Of a DNA stretch of 64,000 nucleotides, positions 56,337 to 64,000 are shown piece by piece; the first letter of the stretch is position 1; each line of letters starts with the position of its first letter. The stretch is from Elymus sibiricus (Eukaryota; Streptophyta; Magnoliopsida; Poales; Poaceae): positions 432,923,379-432,987,378 of the forward strand of contig CM077676.1 of assembly GCA_039707655.1 (NCBI GenBank), read 5' to 3'. The position numbers were made by a program, and so were the translations under genes. The notes below the pieces were generated by a model. That model saw only the letters and a program-made list of their open reading frames with translations, was not told the DNA's origin and ran no database searches.

Positions 56337-56863
56337 TCAGCTTCGACAGGTTAAACATGGTCCCTGCTTTATATTTTGTTATTCGGGTGGATGATTGGAT
56401 GGGTCTGAGATGTATTCCGTTTAACTCGCAGTCTGAACTTTGCTGTCGTGCTGACTGATGGCACATAGTTGCTTTAACTTGTTGAGTTGATGCGAGCTCT
56501 AGCTGTGATGCCAACGACATTTGGCTCTATGTTTAACACATCAGTGCGTGGGCGTTGGTGTTTGTGGTTTGAAGTTACTAGGATCTGCAATGGGCATTAG
56601 AGTTTCTATCCCAGGCAAAAATGCATAATCCATTTACTAGGATTTAGAAACTGTATAAACATACTCATGCAAGAAGCAACAGCATGTTAAGTCCACAAGC
56701 AGGCGAGTTCGAGCGCCTGGTTCCTGAGTAAATCTCATTAGACATGGCTGGGAGGACCTTAACCCTTGTAGAAGAATATGTTGATAAAGTAATATCGATG
56801 AAACCAGTGTATTGTCCCACAGTGGGGCGCTGGCTGTCGATCCACGAGATTCGTTGTCAGGGT
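56337..56863 (+). other. 3'UTR and downstream of the NRPE7-like gene
   Basis: The TGA is followed by AT-rich sequence that probably includes the 3'UTR (to roughly 56,550; no clear AATAAA). The remainder up to the CACTA end shows nothing recognisable. Confidence 0.5.
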
Positions 56864-56888
56864 CACCAGTAGAAAACAGGGCATTAGT

Positions 56889-57074
56889 CTCGGTTCGTAA
56901 GGGCCTTTAGTCCCGGTTGTGCAACCGGGACTAAGGAATCGGAACTAAAGGCCCCCACTTTTAGTCCCGGTCGTGTTACGAACCGGGACTAAAGGGTCTC
57001 CACGTGGCCGCTGCGTAGCGCTCAGGCAGGACGACCTTTAGTCCCGGTTGGTAACACCAACCGGAACTAAAAGG
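56889..57074. repeat. CACTA subterminal repeats, left end
   Basis: Inverted copies of CCTTTAGTCCCGGTT and AACCGGGACTAAAGG. Such arrays bind the element's own regulatory transposase protein in En/Spm-like elements (family knowledge). A TTTAGGGGTTTTGGGG-like repeat follows at about 57,122-57,170. Confidence 0.85.
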
Positions 57075-57380
57075 CAGCCACGCGTCAGCCCCTGCCAAGC
57101 GCTGTTTTTTTTTTTGAAAGGAGGGGTTTAGGATTTAGGGGTTTTGGGGTTTTGGAGGGTTTAGGGGTTTTATTTTTATTTTATGTTTTCCATTCAACTC
57201 GACGCTAGCTACTAATAGCAATGAAGGAACCGTTACACAACATCGTCATGAATATAGAGAAGTGACCTCTTTCTCCGTGCTTGGTCGAACAACAAGTTTT
57301 CGTATATATGTTCGACGCTACTACATATAGTACACGTTCATGCATATATACAAAATAACATCTCTTACGATCCCTAATAT

Positions 57381-60300
57381 CTAATTACCAACATTCACTA
57401 CCAATTTCCGATGGTATTCTCCGGTTGTAGCTATGACCTCTTTAAGGAAGAATCCTGCCAATTCCTCTTGAATTGTCTTTACGCGATCCTTTGGTAGGAG
57501 ATCGTCCCGCATCCGTTGGATCTAATTTAAAGAAGGGGGTCAATATATATGAATGAAACTCAACACAATTGATGGTAATAAAATAAAATTGTGAATATTG
57601 TTTACGTACTTCAAGTTGTTGTAAATTTCTGCCAGTCTCACTGGTCGTCATGCGAATGAACTCGCAAACGTAGTATTCACATAAATTAGTCCCCCTTTCC
57701 TGCCTCAAGCACTTTACGAGAGTAGAATTTAATCAAAATAATAATCAAGCATGATAATGATATTGAAATTAACTAGAATCAAAGAGATGCGCGGACCTAG
57801 CTAGTACTACTTACAGTGAGTTGTCAAAATTGCAGCTCCTCTTTCCATTCACCCCTAGCCTTTTTGGTGAACCGTTTACAAACCCTGCCCAGCAAAGAAA
57901 ATAAATAAATGAGTTATTAATTACTTGATATCAGGAAATGAATGAAAGTTGCCGATATAGTGCGATAATGATTGAAATTACCTCTGGAGCATATCACGCA
58001 GGTCCGCCCACATCTTAGGGTCTTTACGTAGCGAGTCCATGACAAATACGCTTCCTGAGTCAACCCGAATGACTAGCAGAATAAAGTGGAAGCTGCGCAC
58101 GCAGCATAACTCATCAATTGCACTTAACATCGAGTAAGCGAAACAGAATGTGTACAAGACAGTATAACACTCACTTGAAGTTGTAAGGAAATAGTATTTC
58201 TCTTTTGTTTTGTTGTTCAATTAACGCCCTTAGCAAGATCTTCTCTGTATCCTTGGCGTTCATTTGTACCGTAACTTCATGAATAGTATTTGGGTTAATG
58301 AACCCAATGTCATAGATTTGTCCTCTTTTGCATTCGAGGATCTTCATTCTGCATAATATAGTGAGGATAATTATACATGCAATGAACGAGCTGAGCTAGA
58401 GACTTAATTATAGAAATGATACTTACAGACAATAGCAACTGACGATAGATTTGTCGACGGCGTCTTGATTGTAAAACTGAAATAATTCATCAAATTCAAC
58501 GTAAATCTCCTCGTCTTCATTGAAGTAATGCTCATCTTTAACTCCCGCAATGATATAGTTGGTCCCTTTCTTTGAGGCTTCCATGCACCACTCATGCAAT
58601 TTTCGCATTTGTGTTGGTAGTAGCCGGACCTCCTCAGGTTTGACGAGAGGCTTCCCGTGCTGGTATCTGTATGCTAACTCAGCCATGGAGAACTGTACCT
58701 CCTCGCCTAAGTAATCACCAAGAGTGAAACCAACATCATCTGCCGCTACCCCCGGATCATAATCGATATCGGTAAACACCTTGAGCGGGGGGCACGATTG
58801 GTTTTTCTGTTCGCCGAGCTGGGGAATTGTTTTCCCACTTGCACTACTGCTACTTCCCGGCCGCTTCACATGTTCTCCATATGACTTTACAATAGACCGG
58901 TCATAGTCTGATAGCAGCGGAGGCGGTGGTGGTCGCGTAAGGTTTTCTATACAGTGCTCCGCTATTGCCGGATCTAATTTCTCCTTTGGATCGGGCCGTT
59001 TCGGTGCAAGCTGGCGTTTCACATCGGCATCCACGACATTCTTGAGTTCCTCATCAGTCATATCGTATGATAACTTGGCAGGAGCCTTCTTGATGCTTGT
59101 ATCTGCTCTGGATTTCTTCGCAGTTGTACTACTAGCCGCCGGAGCGGCGGCTCTCTTCCGCCGGTGCTGAGGCGGCGGAGGAGGCGGAGTCAGCTGACGC
59201 GGCGGATTCTGCTGAGGGGTCTCCTCCGGCGGAGTGTGCTGACGCGGCGGAGACAGCTGAGGCGGCGGAGTGTGCTGACGCGGCAGAGATGGCTGAGGCA
59301 GCGGAGATAAAGCTGGACTGTGAGGAGTCTGCTGAGGGGCCTCCTCCAGCGGAGTTTGCTGACGCGGCGTCCAATGTGGAAGCACGATGTGTTCCTTTCT
59401 CCATAGAACGGTAGTCCTTCTGGCATCTCCCAGATGAGTCTCCACTTCACCTGTAGGGTACTCAAGCTCCAGCTGCTCAAATCCGTTGATAACTTCATCC
59501 ACCCCGACAACAGCATAGCCATCTGGAATCGGAGAGCAATGGTAAGTTCCATCAGGTACACGAGGTAAGGCATAGCCGACCGCCACCTTCAAGGATATGT
59601 TCATGCATTTCGCATGTAAATCACAATGTTCCCTCTGCGTGATATCATCCACGGGGTAGCGAGGAGCCGTGATATCAGGCCGAACGAGCTCCGTGGAAGC
59701 CACGCTGCTTTTCCGCTGAGATGGTGGGGTAGCTCCGTGGGCAGTATCGAATGAAGGATCTTCGTGCCGCTGAGATGATGGTCCGGTAGCTCGCTGGCTA
59801 GTAAGTGCCTCTATTTGCTTCTGCTGCAACGCTACTATTTCTTCTACCTTCTGCAGCCGGTCTGTATCTTGTTTCTTCTTTCTCCCTTGGCTTCTGTAAG
59901 TGTCACTGCTGTCGGGAAACCCAACCTTCCATGGAACGGAGCCTGATGTGCCTCGTGTTCGTCCAGGGTGTTCAGGATTCCCGAGGGCGCGTCTCAGCTC
60001 GTCCTTCTCTCTGTCGGGATGGAACTTCCCCTCCTGCACGTCCTTCATTGCAGCTTGAATGGCTTTGACGGGTGTTGCAAGTTGAGCTTTCGTATAAACA
60101 CACTTCCCTGTTTCTGGGTTCAAAGTTCCCCCATGCCCGAAGAACCAAGTCCTTGCCCGTTCGGTCCAGTCCAATGTCTCTGGATGGATCCCTTTATCAA
60201 GCAGGTCGTTCTCAACTTTCTCCCACTTAGGCCGGGCAGCCTTGTAGCCACCTGACCCCGTAACGTGGTGATATTCCTTCTTTGCAGCATTTTGCTTATT

Positions 60301-61068
60301 TATATTTGACCTTTTTCTTACCTGCCTCCGATGTTTTGTACTCCACAAATGCGGGCCAGTGATCTTTTAACTTCTTATCTGCTTCGGTGAATGTTGGAGT
60401 CTTCCCTTTCAGGACATACTTTTCGTGCAATCTTTTCTTCCAGTTGTTGAATTGTTGGGCCATCTTCTTAAAAGCCCACGTCTTGACTTTTTGCTCCACC
60501 TCTGGCGGTAGGGTGAAAGTTGTCATGAACGTATTCCAAAGCTCATCTTTGGATCTATCGTCGACATAAGAAACTCCATCCGCCTTTGGCTTATTCCATT
60601 CTTGAATGCTGATCGGGATGCTGTCCCTAACAACAACTCCGCACCGACTTATAAATCGGTCTGCGGTCCACTTGGGAGCAGTCGGTTTGCCATCTGCAGC
60701 GAGTTCTTCAATCGTAAACCTTTCATTCTCGTCCAACCTTTTCTTCGGGCCTCGTCTCTTTATAGAAGTTTGGCTCGATCCGGAGGGCTAAAAGAAGAAA
60801 GAAGCGTTAATATATGTACATACAAATCAATTAACGCATCTAGTCAGCAGAGGCTTAATTAATATACCTCGCCGGACTTTGCAACAGTTAAGGCTCCAAC
60901 ACCGCCGGAGCCGTCATCTTCTCCCTCCATTCGATCACCGGAGCCGTCATCTTCTCTTCCCTCACTATCGGAGTCGTCGTTGAGAAACTGTGAGGTGATA
61001 TCATCATCTCCGTCGCGGATTATTTCCCCCAACATCTCTTCTTGTTCTAAGTCTCTGTCGTGTTCCAT
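57381..61068 (-). pseudogene. CACTA second gene: Ptta/En-Spm domain plus Ulp1-like protease
   Basis: Exons read from splice signals (minus): 61,068-60,868; 60,787-58,427; 58,348-58,175; 58,092-57,982; one near 57,890-57,820; 57,711-57,610; 57,521-57,381 (stop TAG). Exon 1 is acidic. Exon 2 contains a Transposase_24-like region (HHVTGSGGYKAARPKW, WFFGHGGTLNPETG), a coiled piece and a Pro/Gln-rich repeat. One frameshift near 60,305 splits exon 2. The C-terminal exons give a cysteine-protease (Ulp1/C48) fold: HFILLVI with the catalytic His, VMDSLRKD with Asp, and NLCEYYVCEF with the nucleophile Cys. An in-frame TGA after KEELQF is another break. The protein probably acts in transposition or SUMO-like processing; the role is uncertain. 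Confidence 0.8.
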
Positions 61069-61504
61069 AGTTTCTGCAAATATTACAACATGGCAAAACA
61101 GTAACATTATGATGACAACTTGAGAGCAAGATTGAGTCATGCTACAGCAACTTTACATGGCAACCAAGGGCATGGCATCAAAGTACACATTACATAGACC
61201 AAATCACAAGAAGGAATCATATGCATATGAGCAATGGATTAGTGGCAAACATAATGCAAAGTTGACAAGTTTTATAACAGTCAGTTTCAGACTTAGCAGT
61301 TTTTCAGCAAGTGTAAAACAGCAACAGTATCATAGCATGTTTGCAAGCTTGTTACAATGCCTAAACATGTTTACCATGGCATGGGAAAAATACCAGCAGC
61401 AAATAGACATGAAAATGCACCAAACACATGTACAAAGTTTATTCATATGATGCTTGCATTAAATCACACAAAAATAACAAAATGGCAAGTTTTATCAGTT
61501 GCAT

Positions 61505-61690
61505 GTTAGGTAACCCTCCGGCGATCGTCGGGGACTCCTCCGGCGATCGTCGGGGACTCGTCACCGGCAATCGTCGGGGACTCCTCCGGCGATCGTCGGG
61601 GACTCCTCACCGGCGATCGTCGGTGCCTCCTCCGGCGATCGTCGGGGACGACTCCTCCGGCGATCGTCGAGGACTCCTCCGGCGATCGGT
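61505..61690. repeat. About 24-bp tandem repeat (CGGCGATCGTCGGGGACTCC), 7-8 copies
   Basis: Units CTCCGGCGATCGTCGGGGA recur with small insertions (ACC, ACG). Each contains the palindrome CGATCG (one unit CAATCG). It lies about 440 bp upstream of the start of the minus-strand CACTA gene, so it could be promoter or protein-binding sequence. Confidence 0.9.
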
Positions 61691-62272
61691 AATAATAATT
61701 CCGCAATTACTCTATTGTTTGCTAAACTTATGACTTAGACATATTTCTTCATGAAAGAAGAATTATTTTATCTTTCGTCATAATGATATTATATCTTCAT
61801 CCTGAATTTCTTTGAACTATTTCAAATATTTTTCAGTTCTTATCAAGTAAATCATGCATATTTACTCATAATTTTAGATGAAGTATAATTTTCTGCCACA
61901 CTCTGTTATATCTATCGGATGTATTTAGTCAATTCAAACAAAAGACTTTTATGCTTCATTTATATGAAGATCAATATTATCCAATATAACTATGTAGTGT
62001 CATACACAAATGGCCGGTTTCATCAAGTCTTCTCAAGACATTTATATGAAGACGTTTCATCAAGTCTTCTCAATATAACATGAAACTTCAAAATGCCCGC
62101 GGTGCCCAACAATCTGAAATCATTCACTAATATTGATGTTGGACTCAACTAAGTACTCCAAAGTGCAATCAACTATATAAGCCCGCGGTGATCAATGCAA
62201 ACACATACGTACGTACATGTTACAAAAATTTCTATGTCACAAAAATATATAAGCCCGATCGAGGGGAATTGA
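61691..62272. other. AT-rich CACTA interior
   Basis: AT-rich, non-coding, with a short direct repeat CATCAAGTCTTCTCAA (about 62,020 and 62,059). I see no gene. Confidence 0.5.
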
Positions 62273-62598
62273 ATGGCGGCGGCTCACACAGCGGGGGCGG
62301 CGTTGCCGGGGAGCGGGGGCGGCGAGGCTCGGGGAGGAGGGCGATCGAGGAGGTCCGGTGAGCGGGGGCGGCGACGACGAGGACGGACTCGGGGGCGGCG
62401 ACGAGGAGCGGGCTCGGGGGCGGCGATGCTCGGGGAGGAGGGCGAGGAGGTCCGGCGACGGTCAGCGGGCTCGGGGACGGCTCGGAGGCGACGGCAATCT
62501 CCGGCAGTCTGGCGGCGTCGTGGTGTGGTTCGGCGTCGGGGGTTGGAGTGGAGAGGAAGATTGGGGGAGAGGGAGAAGGCGCGGTTAAATACCCACAG
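62273..62598. other. GC-rich block (GGCGGCGAGGCTCGGGGAGG)
   Basis: Repeated GGGGGCGGCGA and GCTCGGGGA motifs. An open frame on plus has only low-complexity Gly/Arg and no start context; I treat it as non-coding CACTA sequence, typical next to subterminal repeats. Confidence 0.5.
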
Positions 62599-62773
62599 CT
62601 TTAGTCCCGGTTGGTGCCCCCAACCGGGACTAAAGGCCTACCTTTAGTCCCGGTCCGAGCCACCAACCAGGACTAAAGGGCGTGAAACCCAGGCCTTTAG
62701 TCCCGGTTGGTGGCTCGGACCGGGACTAAAGGTAGGACTTTAGTCCTGGTTGGGGGCACCAACCGGGACTAAA
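62599..62773. repeat. Long hairpin of CACTA subterminal repeats (80-bp arms)
   Basis: Left arm 62,599-62,680 and right arm 62,694-62,773 are near-perfect reverse complements around a 13-bp loop. Each is made of two TTTAGTCCCGGTT / AACCGGGACTAAA units. Transcription through it would give a long double-stranded RNA stem. Confidence 0.88.
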
Positions 62774-63001
62774 TCTGTTTTTCCTATTTTTGGTTTTAGA
62801 CCTTTTTAGGATATTTTAGTTTGAGTTTTCTTTTAAACAGATTAAAAAACAGTAGCATACATGCCTAGTTTTGATTTAATTCTTTTTGCTATTGAAGAAT
62901 ATTATAGTTTTGTTTTAGTTGATCATAACTAGAATTTTATATAACTTTATTTGATGATATAGATTTTCATCAGATAGTGACAAATAGTTCTATCAAGTTA
63001 T
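62774..63001. other. AT-rich CACTA interior beside hairpin
   Basis: T-rich sequence without ORFs or repeats that I can name. Confidence 0.5.
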
Positions 63002-63222
63002 TTTTCATAGGTACCATTGCCGCAACATTTCACATTGAAGGGCCAGCATCAGGTTTGTCAATATGTTTTTGAAAATATGACACAAGGCGATCAATGCTGT
63101 CAAAATCTTTCTTCCGGAATCTAAAGCCCTTTGAGTATAACCCAACATACTCATGATGTGGGTTTGTACTCCTGATGTAAGATAATATAAAGATGCCTGG
63201 ATGTTCATGAGATATGGAGCCA
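63002..63222 (-). pseudogene. Captured SPT6-like fragment (SH2 domain)
   Basis: The minus strand encodes about 70 residues matching the second SH2 domain of plant transcription elongation factor SPT6. Blocks are SHEHPGIFILSYIRSTNPHH, EYVGLYSKGFRFRKKDF and IDRLVSYFQKHIDKP, then NVAAMVPMK. SPT6 is a nuclear histone chaperone that binds Pol II linkers; family assignment is from memory of plant SPT6L. A TGA between SM and NVAAM (CGA to TGA) breaks it. It has no intron within this piece and no other SPT6 parts next to it. It lies inside the CACTA element, so it is probably a gene fragment picked up by the transposon. Confidence 0.72.
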
Positions 63223-63589
63223 TGTCTCTTATCATCTTCGATGTTTTTGCTGTATTCATCTATGTCAAGACGTTTAAGCCATGTCTATATTAACCTTGTT
63301 ATTTTATATGGAGCCACCAACCGGGACTAACCGTGTATGATCAACCTTGCAAAAGTTGGGACTGAAATCACTACAACTGGTGAGGGTGTGTATGGCCTAT
63401 GCCTGTCAACCTCAAGCGACTTATCTGGAATGCTCAGAAGACATTCATATTTTGTTTGGACATAATTGCATTGATTAACTCCTCTGTATAATTAAAATAC
63501 TAAAAGGATAGGAATAATTGAAATTTCATAACTTAATAAATAATTATTCTAAAATCATGTTTCAAATGCCAAAATGCCCTAGCTAGCTC
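63223..63589. other. CACTA interior, unassigned
   Basis: It contains one more GGAGCCACCAACCGGGACTAA (first 20 bases from 63,310) subterminal-type unit. Otherwise AT-rich and non-coding. Confidence 0.45.
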
Positions 63590-63982
63590 TTACAAAGATT
63601 CCCTCCGGTTTGTCCGAAGTGGCACTTTCCAGCTAAAACTTTTTTTCTTCGCGTGTGTCCCTTGCTTATTGCGCCGTAACCATGGATAATCTTCTTCATT
63701 TAACAGGATGCTTGGGTCAGTCTTCACTGTGAAGGGAGGAATTTCATGAAACTTTTCATAATCTTCTGACATGTCTGTCTTGTCCTCCACTCCCACGATG
63801 TTTCTTTTCCCTGAAAGAACTATGTGGCGCTTTGGCTCATCGTATGATGTATTCGCTTCCTTATCTTTTCTTTTTCTCGGTTTGTTAGACATGTCCTTCA
63901 CATAGAAAACTTGCGCCACATCATTGGCTAGGACGAATGGTTCGTCTGTGTACCCAAGATTGTTGAGATCCACTGTTGTCAT
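63590..63982 (-). CDS. CACTA TNP2-type transposase, C-terminal part
   Basis: The minus-strand frame of 130 residues ends at 63,590. Features typical of the C-terminus of plant CACTA (TnpD/TNP2) transposases are EPFVLANDVAQVFYVKD, the acidic EDYEKFHEIPPF and the 'QGTHAKKK' tail. The catalytic part lies beyond the window. In En/Spm this enzyme cuts the ends together with the second element protein (family knowledge). The frame is open at the edge, so integrity cannot be judged. Confidence 0.75.
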   Translation of the reverse strand: MTTVDLNNLGYTDEPFVLANDVAQVFYVKDMSNKPRKRKDKEANTSYDEPKRHIVLSGKRNIVGVEDKTDMSEDYEKFHEIPPFTVKTDPSILLNEEDYPWLRRNKQGTHAKKKSFSWKVPLRTNRRESL

Positions 63983-64000
63983 TCCGTACTACGGGTCTAC

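Larger units (their letters stand above)
56864..64000 (-). mobile_element. CACTA (En/Spm, Caspar-like) transposon, cut by window end
   Basis: The left terminus CACCAGTAGAAAACAGGGC (56,864 on) is a one-base variant of CACTA(G/C)TAGAAAA. It is followed by subterminal inverted blocks of TTTAGTCCCGGTT / AACCGGGACTAAA (56,889-57,070). On the minus strand the order from right to left is the TNP2-type transposase C-terminus (63,982-63,590), a captured gene fragment, a hairpin, tandem repeats, and a second gene ending near the left terminus. The 5' end lies beyond 64,000. The 3-bp TSD cannot be checked. Confidence 0.85.

Noticed and set aside
59132..59404. Minus-strand ORF with repeated Ser-Ala-Ala residues
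   Set aside because: Frame shadow of the Pro/Gln-rich repeat in the CACTA gene exon 58,427-60,787.
62273..62647. Plus-strand ORF of 124 codons with Gly/Arg repeats
   Set aside because: GC-rich block next to the CACTA hairpin; it ends inside the hairpin arm and has no recognisable domain.

Overview
This window is intergenic, transposon-packed DNA from a large grass genome, most likely wheat or a close Triticeae relative. The evidence is nested LTR retrotransposons with 5-bp target-site duplications (TSDs), a BARE/Angela-type Copia element, a CACTA transposon with 'TTTAGTCCCGGTT' subterminal repeats, and one intact plant housekeeping-type gene. There are no bacterial features. Family names come from memory of Triticeae repeats and are tentative; boundaries, TSDs, LTR pairs, motifs and splice sites were read from the sequence.

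Left part (1-17,687). An LTR tail (1-1,664) is followed by a short non-TE segment holding an exon remnant on the minus strand. Element A (2,485-16,869, minus, TSD GCTAC) is a coding-less deletion derivative. It contains element B (4,522-14,261, plus, Fatima-like Ty3/gypsy, TSD GTAGG), whose gag is interrupted by a 744-bp hAT element (TSD CACGCCCG). Segment 16,875-17,687 resumes the non-TE sequence.

Middle part (17,688-48,544). A Copia-type element D inserted 38 bp inside the first exon of a minus-strand gene (TSD GAGAA). The locus then appears to have been tandemly duplicated: LTR#1 (17,688-19,268), flank copy X' (19,269-21,151 plus 30,100-30,126), a 5'-truncated LTR#2, the D interior, LTR#3 (45,862-46,602) and flank X (46,603-48,544). 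X' was later hit by gypsy element E (21,152-30,099, minus, TSD GACTC), and LTR#2 by Copia element F (30,386-38,938, minus, TSD CCATC).

Elements B, D and E encode gag (B and E also protease), but I find no reverse transcriptase or integrase in them. Each carries another gene in the place of pol: antisense, spliced and convergent to gag-pro in B and E; sense, behind its own TATA box and a palindrome array, in D. They look non-autonomous and would need a helper element.

Right part (48,545-64,000). A gene-like GC-rich 5' region, a decayed gypsy RT fragment split by a Mutator-like MITE, and AT-rich repeats lead to the only intact host gene. It encodes subunit 7 of plant RNA polymerase IV/V (NRPE7-like, CDS 55,809-56,336), the silencing machinery that targets transposons. 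Its 5'UTR intron contains a LINE-derived retroposon. From 56,864 to beyond the window end lies a CACTA element (minus) with a split Ptta/En-Spm plus Ulp1-like protease gene, a 24-bp tandem repeat, an 80-bp-arm hairpin, a captured SPT6 SH2-domain fragment and the C-terminus of a TNP2-type transposase.
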